A DNA stretch of 14,232 bases from Planctomycetota bacterium. GTDB taxonomy: Bacteria > Planctomycetota > UBA11346. Both the position numbers and the translations under genes were made by a program. Below, piece by piece: positions 1-6,097 of the stretch. Under the pieces are notes generated by a model, which was not told the DNA's origin, ran no database searches, and worked only from the letters and a program-made list of their open reading frames with translations. The stretch's first letter is position 1, and each line of letters starts with the position of its first letter. Location of the stretch: the NCBI GenBank assembly GCA_013821615.1, contig JACDGQ010000030.1:1-14232 (forward strand), in the 5' to 3' direction.

Positions 1-18
1 CCGCGGGGGCCACGCACT

Positions 19-34
19 CCCTCAAGCCTGAGGG
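19..34. terminator. Small stem-loop at left edge, possible terminator
   Basis: CCCTCA at 19-24 and TGAGGG at 29-34 form a perfect 6-bp stem with a 4-nt loop. The pairing continues for two more base pairs past one T:T mismatch (16-17 with 36-37). There is no T-tract on either side, so an intrinsic terminator is only a possibility. It lies beside a TAA at 37-39 that could close a reading frame entering from the left, and downstream of the leftward gene ending at 150. Confidence 0.3.
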
Positions 35-48
35 TGTAAAGGGCGGAC

Positions 49-88
49 CCAAATCAGGCCAGTCGGCGGCGCCAAATCAGGCCACTCG
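49..88. repeat. 17-bp direct repeat, possible IS21-type terminal repeat
   Basis: CCAAATCAGGCCAGTCG (49-65) and CCAAATCAGGCCACTCG (72-88) match at 16 of 17 positions with a 23-bp period. Closely spaced direct copies just inside an element end are typical of IS21-family insertion sequences, whose ends carry multiple transposase-binding repeats. No transposase coding sequence is complete enough here to confirm it; only 48 bases lie to the left. An alternative is a pair of binding sites for one of the local HTH proteins. Confidence 0.35.
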
Positions 89-149
89 TACGCAGAATCG
101 GGGGAGAATCAGAATTGGCGGAAGGTTGGCAGGTGTGCCTCAGAGGCCA

Positions 150-1160
150 TCATTCAGGCGGATGGTCGGGCTCTAATCCAGAAAGCCACACCGGCGATAC
201 GCCAAGGCCCAGGGCGAGCGGCATGATATATGGGTAGGGTCGAAGCGAGTGGCACAGCTTCCCAAGGACATATTTATGAATACCCGTTGCGGCGCTCACT
301 GAATCGAACGTGCGGCCCTTGTTGGAAATGGTTTCGCGAATCCGTGCCTGGGAACGCATTCGGGTTTCCGTGATGTGGCGAACGGACAGTCCTCGTAGGG
401 TGGTATCGCCTTGTCCGAGGATCCAGTCCGCACTGACGCCTAAGGGTCTTGCGATGCGATCGGCGATGTCTTGAAGTGGTCGTGGTTGGATGCGGTAGGC
501 AGAGAAAAAATTACTCTGAAGTCCGGCCAGTTCCGCAACCTCGATCCATGATCGTGGCACGAACTCCATGGCGAGGAGCATGCGCGGAAACTGCTCGGCA
601 ATAGCTTTTCTCCGGGAGGCGCTCGTATAGGTGCGTGGGGTGATGCCCTGGTCTGTGAGGTGCCGCCGAATCACGCCCTCGCTGCATCCCAAGTTTTTGG
701 CCATGGTAGAGATGGGGAGCTGGCGGTCTAGGTAATCGCTGATGAGATCGAGGCGCACCGCGTGCTGCTGTCGCTTACGCTCTTGTAGGTCCGCGCGGAT
801 GCCCATTCGCGTCAGTCGACGGGTCAGCCCCTGGCGCGTCATGCCGAGACTTGCCGCAATCCGGTTCCGGCTCAGGTCTATCGCCAGTAACCGGGCGATA
901 TCCCGCTCAATGCGGCGCGAGACTTCATGCGCTTTGGGTTTGCGGGGATCGCGACCGGCCTTCGCCGCGAGCGAGGCCACCGTCATGCGTCCGACACCCA
1001 GGACGCGTTCGATCTGCCGATAGGGCAAACCTCGGTCGATACAGGCGAGGACGCGCTTCTGCTCGTCCGTGAAATCTTCCGGCACGTGACCGCTGCTGAC
1101 GATGCCCTGGAACGAGAGGGGGCAGTGGCGGTGGAGCGACGCACGTGCTGTCGACGACAT
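150..1160 (-). CDS. Multi-helix-turn-helix DNA-binding protein (336 aa)
   Basis: The protein is built almost wholly of DNA-binding units and no enzymatic domain is visible. Three HTH units resembling those of DNA invertases or Trp-repressor-like proteins lie near residues 29-70 (core LPYRQIERVLGVGRMTV), 80-122 (RNRIAASLGMTRQGLTRRL) and 135-173 (LPISTMAKNLGCSEGVIRRHL). Two Cro/CI-like units follow at about 187-252 and 266-330; their ends, LGVSADWILGQGD and LGVSPVWLSGLEP, match the usual close of phage-repressor HTH domains. I chose ATG at 1160 because TGAGGA (1169-1174, complement) sits 8 nt upstream; ATG 1187 and TTG 1217 are in-frame alternatives with poorer ribosome sites. It lies 68 bp after the CI-like repressor gene on the same strand, so it is probably co-transcribed with it. 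A regulatory role is inferred; I do not recognise a named family for the whole architecture. Confidence 0.75.
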   Translation of the reverse strand: MSSTARASLHRHCPLSFQGIVSSGHVPEDFTDEQKRVLACIDRGLPYRQIERVLGVGRMTVASLAAKAGRDPRKPKAHEVSRRIERDIARLLAIDLSRNRIAASLGMTRQGLTRRLTRMGIRADLQERKRQQHAVRLDLISDYLDRQLPISTMAKNLGCSEGVIRRHLTDQGITPRTYTSASRRKAIAEQFPRMLLAMEFVPRSWIEVAELAGLQSNFFSAYRIQPRPLQDIADRIARPLGVSADWILGQGDTTLRGLSVRHITETRMRSQARIRETISNKGRTFDSVSAATGIHKYVLGKLCHSLRPYPYIMPLALGLGVSPVWLSGLEPDHPPE

Positions 1161-1228
1161 CGTCTTGGTCCTCAGCGGCCGCAGCATGGCGACAACCGCG
1201 CGCTGACAAGTCGGCAATGTGCGATCGC

Positions 1229-1834
1229 TTAGCCGACGAGGGGCGCCGCAGCAAAGACGACACCAACGACGACGTGAGCATCACGAATGCGCGAGACGCG
1301 GACGGCTTCCTGGAAGAAGCCCCGGTCCACGCCGGCGAGCAGGACGTGATTCCCGTGAAAGCCACCATGCCGCTTGAGGAACAGTTTGCCTGCCGATGGT
1401 ATGAGCAGGAGATGGCCGGGAGCGGGCTGCTGCTCCGTGTCGATGATGAGCCGGTCGCCATCCTCAGCCAGGGGTCGCCCGCCTGTTCCTCGCATGGTCC
1501 TGGTGCGCCAGGTCGTTTTCCACGTGCTGGGGCCCGGAGCGAGGGGCTTAGCTTCAGGATGGGTGTCAGTAAGGTTCGTTATGCTCGGGACCGCCACCGC
1601 CTCCGTGCACCACGGAGGCGCGGTGTGGGGATCTCCCATGGCTAACCACGGCAATTCCACTCCGAGTGCGCGTGCGAGGGCAGGCAGGTGCTTGGATCGC
1701 TGAATATCGCCCGAGAGGAAGCGCTGAAAATTCTGTTTCGTCATCCCGCATTCGCGAGCAAACGCGGCGCCTGACAGTCCGCGAGCTTTAAGGGCGATGC
1801 GCAGGCGTCCAGCAAGGGTGTCGTAGCCAGCCAT
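1229..1834 (-). CDS. CI-like repressor, HTH plus degenerate S24 domain (201 aa)
   Basis: Residues about 4-68 are a Cro/CI-type HTH (LSGAAFARECGMTKQNFQRFLSG). Residues about 114-196 follow the LexA/CI S24 peptidase fold: GRPLAEDGDRLIID aligns with the usual GDSMxP...DGD...D segment, and LFLKR near 152-155 supplies the conserved lysine. The catalytic serine position is Gly118 (GTGGRP instead of GDSMxP), so RecA-stimulated self-cleavage looks lost while the dimerisation fold is kept. ATG at 1834 is preferred over an in-frame ATG at 1873: it has GGAGG just upstream (short 3-nt spacing), starts just before the HTH, and leaves the operator candidate at 1855-1869 outside the gene. It is divergent from the recombinase operon and probably represses that operon and itself. 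The call is firm for the HTH and good for the S24 domain. Confidence 0.85.
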   Translation of the reverse strand: MAGYDTLAGRLRIALKARGLSGAAFARECGMTKQNFQRFLSGDIQRSKHLPALARALGVELPWLAMGDPHTAPPWCTEAVAVPSITNLTDTHPEAKPLAPGPSTWKTTWRTRTMRGTGGRPLAEDGDRLIIDTEQQPAPGHLLLIPSAGKLFLKRHGGFHGNHVLLAGVDRGFFQEAVRVSRIRDAHVVVGVVFAAAPLVG

Positions 1835-1854
1835 AGGCCTCCAGTGGTGGAAGC

Positions 1855-1869
1855 GTACCCTTCGGGTAC
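1855..1869. promoter_or_regulatory. Perfect palindrome, candidate operator O1
   Basis: GTACCC-TTC-GGGTAC is a perfect inverted repeat with 6-bp arms and a 3-nt centre. It lies 21-35 nt upstream of the repressor ATG in the divergent gap, as expected for a site bound by a dimeric CI-like repressor controlling its own gene. Which protein binds is inference. Confidence 0.55.
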
Positions 1870-1881
1870 TCATTTCGCCAC

Positions 1882-1910
1882 TTGACCAACCGTGTACCTG
1901 CGAGTACCAA
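1882..1910 (+). promoter_or_regulatory. Weak candidate promoter for the recombinase operon
   Basis: TTGACC at 1882-1887 is a close match to a sigma-70 -35 box; 17 bp further on, TACCAA (1905-1910) is a poor -10. The second palindrome (1894-1907) covers the spacer and the start of this -10, so binding there would block the promoter. The -10 mismatch keeps confidence low. Confidence 0.3.
1894..1907. promoter_or_regulatory. Imperfect palindrome, candidate operator O2
   Basis: GTACCTGCGAGTAC has GTAC at both ends and resembles the palindrome at 1855-1869 (GTACC...GGTAC). The two are about 38 bp apart centre to centre. A pair of similar sites between a repressor and its divergent target is the normal immunity-region layout. 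Confidence 0.45.
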
Positions 1911-1935
1911 GCATTTACCTCGCCTGAGGGGCCAC

Positions 1936-1941
1936 GGAGGG
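1936..1941 (+). promoter_or_regulatory. Ribosome binding site fixing the recombinase start
   Basis: GGAGGG with 6 nt to the ATG at 1948. It decides against the upstream in-frame TTG at 1882, which would lie inside the candidate promoter and add an unconserved N-terminal stretch. Confidence 0.7.
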
Positions 1942-1947
1942 CTGCGT

Positions 1948-3429
1948 ATGGGGTGGTGGATTGAAGAAGCGGCGCCAGCGACCACGCGTGAGCGGGCGGT
2001 CGCCTATTATCGGCATTCTGCCCAGGATCGGCAAAAGAATTCGGTGGAGATCCAGAGCGACCAGGTCCGCCGCTGGGCGGCGCAGAATGCGGTCGAAATC
2101 ATCCACGAGTTTTCAGATCGTGGGAAATCCGGGCTAACGGCTGAGGGGCGCCCGGCCTTCACCGAGATGATGGATTGGGTACGCGCCCGCAGCGACTTCA
2201 CGCGGGTGCTCGCTCTGGATGTCAGTCGCTGGGGGCGCTTCCAGGACCTCGACCTCTCAGCGCAGTACTCAGCGGAATGCACGCGGTACGGGAAACAGGT
2301 CGTCTATGTAAACCTGGGCATCGAGAACGACGGAAGCCCGGTCTATCCGCTCATGGTGGGGTTCGAGCGTTGGCGCTCTGCGCAGTACAGCCGCGAACTC
2401 TCCGACAAGGTCTTCAAGGGGTGCATGAAGATCGCCGAGCAGGGGTACCGGGCCGGTGGCTCGGCGCCTTATGCGACCCAGCGGATCATGGTCAATGAAC
2501 AGAACGAGGTGCAAAAAGTCCTCGAACCCGGCGAGCGCAAGAGCATCCAGAACTGGCGCGTGAAGCTGGCGCCCGGCGAAACCCAGCAGGTCGAGGTAGT
2601 CGGAGAGATTTTCCATCTGTTCGGAGAAGCCGGTCTCGATGAGCGGCAAATCGCCGGGTGGCTCAACAACCGCGGCATCAGCGCTCCCGCCGGCGGGCAT
2701 TGGTCGCCCGGATCCATCCGGCGCATCCTTGCGAACCGCACCTATGCCGGGTCGGTGGTCTACAACCGCACAACTGGGAAGTTGAAGACGCCGCGGCGGC
2801 ATAATCCCGCCACTGACTGGGTCGTTACTGATCGTGCGTTCCAGCCGGTCGTCCCTCAGGAAGTCTACGAGCGAGTCCAATTGCGCTTCGCTGAGCGGCA
2901 GCGCCATCTCACCCCGGAGGAGATGCTGGGGCATCTGCGCGAGATCTATGCCCGTCACGGGGTCCTAACGGAGGCCCTGGTGGCCGCCGACGGCGGCCTG
3001 CCCAGTTTCGGGACGGTGATGCGGCGGCTCGGGGGGCTGTCGAGTGCCCTGCACCGGCTGTACGCGGACGTCCAAGAACGCGCCCGTACCGAGGTTCAGA
3101 GCAAGATCGCCGAGCTCCAGGGTACGGTCGTGGCTTACCAGGACTTCCTGGTCATCAATGAGCGCCTGACGGTTCTCATTCAGCCAGCGATCCCGGTCCT
3201 CGGTTACGATTCGCCCTACTGGATGTTCCGACCTGACCACCGGACCGCCGTCGACATCACGCTGGGCGTCGTGCTCGCGGACCGTGAGAGCGCGGACATC
3301 CTCGGATACGTCGCCATGCCGCGCCTCATGATGCCGAACGGGTATTTACGGCTCAGTGGCGCCAACACCGGCCTCATCACCCTGCATGGCCACCGAGGAC
3401 TCGAGTTCCTCAAGGAATTCGCCCAGTGA
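1948..3429 (+). CDS. Large serine recombinase (493 aa)
   Basis: It would catalyse site-specific recombination by double-strand cleavage through a serine-DNA link. Residues about 17-160 are the resolvase catalytic domain: YYRHSAQDRQ (20-29) gives the Y-x-R-x-S motif with nucleophile Ser24 and Arg22, and LDVSRWGR (90-97) is the second active-site motif. Residues about 215-315 match the recombinase DNA-binding domain (IAGWLNNRGI, then SPGSIRRILANRTYAGSVVYNR). Near 321-372 is a segment like the homing-endonuclease-associated repeat (LTPEEMLGHLREIYARHG, then PSFGTVMRRLGGLSSALHRLY). The zinc ribbon common in large serine integrases is missing: no CxxC pair is present. The last ~100 residues are unrecognised. 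The stop overlaps the next start by 4 bp, so translation is coupled. It is most likely the element's integrase/excisionase; DNA inversion cannot be excluded. Confidence 0.9.
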   Translation: MGWWIEEAAPATTRERAVAYYRHSAQDRQKNSVEIQSDQVRRWAAQNAVEIIHEFSDRGKSGLTAEGRPAFTEMMDWVRARSDFTRVLALDVSRWGRFQDLDLSAQYSAECTRYGKQVVYVNLGIENDGSPVYPLMVGFERWRSAQYSRELSDKVFKGCMKIAEQGYRAGGSAPYATQRIMVNEQNEVQKVLEPGERKSIQNWRVKLAPGETQQVEVVGEIFHLFGEAGLDERQIAGWLNNRGISAPAGGHWSPGSIRRILANRTYAGSVVYNRTTGKLKTPRRHNPATDWVVTDRAFQPVVPQEVYERVQLRFAERQRHLTPEEMLGHLREIYARHGVLTEALVAADGGLPSFGTVMRRLGGLSSALHRLYADVQERARTEVQSKIAELQGTVVAYQDFLVINERLTVLIQPAIPVLGYDSPYWMFRPDHRTAVDITLGVVLADRESADILGYVAMPRLMMPNGYLRLSGANTGLITLHGHRGLEFLKEFAQ

Positions 3430-4328
3430 CTACCCAGCGCGCGCCCGAAGTGCGGTCAACCGCCAACCGGACCTTTTCTATGATCCGGATTGATCTCATC
3501 GACGTGGTCAGTCCTCGCGGTCGTGGGGCCAAGCAATTCGAGTCCAATGTCCGCTCGATTGCCGAGAATGGCCTCTATAAACCGATCCTGGTCAACAAGC
3601 GGGATTTCAAGACGACGGGTCGATACCAGTTGATCTGTGGTGAAGGGCGCCTCATCGCACATCGCAAGCTCGGCCGCGATCTCATCAAGGCGGAGATTGT
3701 CGAGGTCGACATCGCCACCGCCCACATCATCACGTTGGGCGAGAATATCACCAAATGCCCACCTCGCGCCATCGAGTACGCCTATGCACTGCAGGAGATG
3801 GTCCGCCAGGGCACGCCGATGGCCGACATGGAGCGCATCACCGGCCATCCCCCGCAGTACATCCGCAGTTATGTTCGTCTCGTCGAGCAGGGGGAAGACC
3901 GTCTCATCAAAGGCGTCGAGAGCGGCGTCTTCACCATCGAGTTTGCAATGCGGGTCGCGGAATCGCCGGAGGGGGCCATTCAGCACCTCCTGATGGACGC
4001 CTTTGATCGCAAGCTCATCACGGCCAAGCAGGTGGAGGTCGTGCGCCGTCTCCTAGCCGCGCGGACGAAGAATGGTGTGAAGCCGGTCGCCGGAGCTGCA
4101 CCCGTCGAGGACTCGAAGCCCTATACGGTAGAGGACCTCAAAAAGGAGATCGGCCAGCTCACGCGCGACAAGGAGCGCTTCTCCCAAGAGGCGGAGAGCA
4201 AACAGACGCGTCTCATCGCGCTCGTCGAATCCTTAAGACGTATTCGGACGGATGAGCAGATGATGGCCTTGCTGCGTCAGCACCGACTTGACCGTGTGCC
4301 GGACCTGCGAGATAGCCATGGCCTCTAA
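3426..4328 (+). CDS. ParB/RepB-like DNA-binding protein 1 (300 aa)
   Basis: It has a ParB N-terminal domain at about 18-110: the CTP-binding GxxRxxA motif is intact as GEGRLIA (72-78) and a following ENITK (106-110) matches the next ParB box. An HTH lies near 128-155 (TPMADMERITGHPPQYIRSYVRLV). Residues about 165-212 look like the C-terminal part of RepB-type partition proteins, and 235-290 are charged and helical, probably a coiled coil. GTG 3426 is chosen because AAGGA (3412-3416) lies 9 nt upstream and it makes a GTGA overlap with the recombinase stop; ATG 3480 is an alternative that would trim the N-terminus. There is no ParA partner in the window. Known ParB proteins load onto DNA at specific sites as CTP-dependent clamps; here a role in recombination or segregation is inferred from the operon. 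Confidence 0.8.
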   Translation: MTTQRAPEVRSTANRTFSMIRIDLIDVVSPRGRGAKQFESNVRSIAENGLYKPILVNKRDFKTTGRYQLICGEGRLIAHRKLGRDLIKAEIVEVDIATAHIITLGENITKCPPRAIEYAYALQEMVRQGTPMADMERITGHPPQYIRSYVRLVEQGEDRLIKGVESGVFTIEFAMRVAESPEGAIQHLLMDAFDRKLITAKQVEVVRRLLAARTKNGVKPVAGAAPVEDSKPYTVEDLKKEIGQLTRDKERFSQEAESKQTRLIALVESLRRIRTDEQMMALLRQHRLDRVPDLRDSHGL

Positions 4329-5193
4329 GCCGAGCGGGCCCAACGAAAAAGTCGACCCGGTCGACGTGGCGCTCAGTGATTTGGTGCCGGTGCGCAAGCG
4401 CACGGCGAGCAAGGTCGTCTTCTCGCGTTTGGAGGCCAACATCCGAGCCGTCGGCTTGATCGAACCCCTGCTGATCTATGTGCACCAGGGACAGCGTTTC
4501 ATCATCGATGGGTACCTGCGCTACAAGGTCCTGGTCTCCATGGGAGTCGAGGTGGTGCCGTGCATCATCATCGACAACCTGGATCTCTACACCCCCAACC
4601 GCCAGGTGAACTACCTCTCCCGCTCGCAGTACCGGGTGATGCTGGAGCGCGCCCTGACGGTCGTCGATGAGGGGCGTCTGACGGCGTCGCTTGGCCTCAA
4701 ACGCATCCGGCCGGGGATGAATGCCGCCTTGCGCGCGGCCTTAGCTGCAGAAGTGGTGGCGGCGGTCGATGCCAATCGGCTAACTATGAGCGCGGCGCAC
4801 CATTTCGTCCACGTCATCCCCGAGCGTCAGCGCGAGATCGTGGCTCTCATCGCCCAAGCAGGCGATGCCTCGGGGCCCTTCGTGCGCACGCAGATCATGC
4901 GCACGCCACCGGCCGGGCGCACGGATCCCCCGCTGCGGGGAAGTCCCTGGGCACGGGTCTCGGCGACGCGTCAAAAATTGGTGGACCGCCTGGTCGAGGC
5001 GGAGCGGCGCCATGACTTCTTCCAGGGTCTCTACCGCGGCTACGCCTCTGATCTGGTGAAGCTCGCGATCTATGTGCGGCAGCTGATTACCTGCACGCCG
5101 ATCGTCGACGCTTTGGCCAAGAGCCATCCCGAGGACCTCGCTCTCTTCCGCAAGATCGTCCAGCAATATGGCGAGCAAGCCGTCGCGGGCTGA
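4318..5193 (+). CDS. ParB-like protein 2 with degenerate CTP motif (291 aa)
   Basis: The N-terminal ~100 residues follow a ParB nuclease-like fold: LVPVRKRTASKVVFSRLEANIR, then GLIEPLLIY, then IDGYLRYKVL (63-72), ending in VPCIII. The CTP-motif position reads GYLRYKV instead of GxxRxxA, and no ENxxR/K box is clear after it. Residues 105-165 are helical with a weak possible HTH (RLTASLGLKRIRPGMNAAL). The C-terminal 90 residues are unrecognised (LVEAERRHDFFQGLYRGYASDL). ATG at 4318 overlaps the upstream gene by 11 bp and has a weak GAGA ribosome site; TTG 4288 is less likely. It is divergent from ParB-like protein 1 rather than a simple duplicate. Paired with that gene, it could form a heteromeric complex; this is a proposal only. 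Confidence 0.7.
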   Translation: MASKPSGPNEKVDPVDVALSDLVPVRKRTASKVVFSRLEANIRAVGLIEPLLIYVHQGQRFIIDGYLRYKVLVSMGVEVVPCIIIDNLDLYTPNRQVNYLSRSQYRVMLERALTVVDEGRLTASLGLKRIRPGMNAALRAALAAEVVAAVDANRLTMSAAHHFVHVIPERQREIVALIAQAGDASGPFVRTQIMRTPPAGRTDPPLRGSPWARVSATRQKLVDRLVEAERRHDFFQGLYRGYASDLVKLAIYVRQLITCTPIVDALAKSHPEDLALFRKIVQQYGEQAVAG

Positions 5194-5324
5194 TCAGCGA
5201 AGCTTTGACAATGTATACCTGAGAAAGCGGATGGGCATGCCCGTCGCAGAGCTCGCGGTTGCGAGTCTGTGCGCGTCCATGCCGGATGGGTAGCTCCTCC
5301 GGCGGCATGGGTTCATCCGATTGG

Positions 5325-5420
5325 ATTCTTGGACAGCATTCGCACGCGGGACGAGACATCGGTACCAGGTCTGGTAACCCCGCATCGGCTATCCTGCGTG
5401 CTGAGGCATGTCTGCAATAT
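5325..5420. other. Extended dyad, candidate recombinase attachment site (attP-like)
   Basis: The centre GGTACCAGGTCTGGTAACC (5361-5379) is a near-perfect palindrome (ACCAG-GT-CTGGT with a flanking GGT/ACC and one extra A). Ten-base arms GCACGCGGGA (5342-5351) and TCCTGCGTGC (5392-5401) pair at 9 of 10 positions. Weaker symmetry continues outward: GACA (5332-5335) with TGTC (5409-5412), and ATTCTTG (5325-5331) with CAATAT (5415-5420). The outer arms are centred about 2 bp away from the inner core. Large serine integrases use imperfect palindromes of roughly 40-50 bp with a 2-bp crossover centre, often beside their gene. The site lies 130-230 bp after the recombinase operon. It is not a compact hairpin and lacks a T-run, so a terminator is less likely. 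A ParB-type or repressor site is the main alternative. Confidence 0.4.
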
Positions 5421-5529
5421 CGCCAAACCACTCACGAGGTGGTGAGCACATCAGCGCTTTTAACCGTTATAGTTCGAGGCGATGCGCGTCGGGCAGCCCC
5501 TCGCAGGCATGCCGCTGGCAGTTAATCTG

Positions 5530-5564
5530 TCTGCATAGGTGCCGGCGGAATTCCGGTGTGCAGA
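5530..5564. repeat. Interrupted inverted repeat
   Basis: TCTGCA (5530-5535) pairs with TGCAGA (5559-5564); inside it, CCGG (5542-5545) pairs with CCGG (5553-5556) around GGAATTCC. It could be a transcription-ending structure between the convergent operons or a protein site; no T-tract follows on either strand. Confidence 0.25.
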
Positions 5565-5671
5565 TCTGAGAACATCACCTGCTTAGCCAGGCTACCACCC
5601 CAACTTTTCATGCCCGATGCCGTGGAGTGCAGATCCATCTGACGCGGGAACGACTTCATGGCAGATCAGAA

Positions 5672-6097
5672 TCACGGCACAGCAGTTGGCTCTGCTCCTC
5701 TTGGGCAGGCCAGGGTATAGGTCCAGGCCGTGCCTGCGTTCGGCGCGCTCATCACGACCAGGCACCAGGGTGGGTCGGTCGAACCTGGAGCGTAATCCCA
5801 CGTGAGCGTCCCGGGGCCCGAGACGAGGCCGCCGGTAGTCGCCACCAGGACGCCCCGGTAGAAACAATCGAGGCGATCGGGCACGGAGAACATATCGTAG
5901 GTGATGCTCACCGTGCCTGCATATCGGCCCAGCGCGTGCCGGGTCTTGGTCGTGCCTTGGCCACCGCTGGCGGTGCTTTGGCCGCAGGGCTGCAGCGGAC
6001 GCGCATCGAGAACGCAGTCGCTCCCGGTAGTTGCCGTCATCTGCGGGCAGATGGTCGCCCGAGGGTCAGCACAGGAGGTCACATCGAGACATCTCAC
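5672..6097 (-). CDS. Small Cys-containing beta-rich protein at end of tail operon (141 aa)
   Basis: I do not recognise a named family. Residues 1-45 carry five cysteines in a low-complexity stretch (MRCLDVTSCADP, ICPQ, GSDC, QPCG). Residues about 57-134 look like a compact beta-sandwich: AGTVSITYDMFSVPDRLDCFYRG, then LVATTGGLVSGPGTLTWDY, then PNAGTAWTYTLACP. The pattern YD...PDR...Y.G, G..SG.G, G.aW.Y...CP is the kind seen in small secreted or adhesive domains. GTG 6097 is chosen because GGGAGG (6104-6109, complement) lies 6 nt upstream and the start overlaps the glycosyltransferase stop as GTGA; this site is better than for any other start. Being the last gene of the tail operon, it may be a tip or receptor-binding subunit; that is inference. 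Confidence 0.65.
   Translation of the reverse strand: MRCLDVTSCADPRATICPQMTATTGSDCVLDARPLQPCGQSTASGGQGTTKTRHALGRYAGTVSITYDMFSVPDRLDCFYRGVLVATTGGLVSGPGTLTWDYAPGSTDPPWCLVVMSAPNAGTAWTYTLACPRGAEPTAVP

Larger units (their letters stand above)
5194..5671. other. Convergent intergenic region (478 bp) without a convincing gene
   Basis: This gap separates the rightward recombinase/ParB operon from the end of the leftward tail operon. It holds several inverted repeats: GGGCATGCCC (5233-5242), CTCGC-GGTT-GCGAG (5252-5265), CATGCCG/CGGCATG (5278-5284 and 5303-5309, with nested CCGGA/TCCGG), and the large dyad centred near 5371. GCAGATC occurs three times (5560, 5629 and 5661). Short open frames here (for example 5259-5525 plus) lack ribosome sites and a protein-like composition. 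No T-tract terminator is evident for either operon. Confidence 0.6.

Noticed and set aside
5205..5210. Perfect TTGACA after the second ParB-like gene
   Set aside because: No acceptable -10 lies 16-18 bp downstream and no gene follows on that strand.
5278..5309. CATGCCG/CGGCATG hairpin as an intrinsic terminator
   Set aside because: The loop is long and no T-tract follows on either strand, so it is only described as an inverted repeat.
5259..5525. 88-codon plus-strand frame in the intergenic region
   Set aside because: It starts at TTG without a ribosome site, crosses the large dyad and has no protein-like pattern apart from the short SDWILGQ match, listed as a possible remnant.
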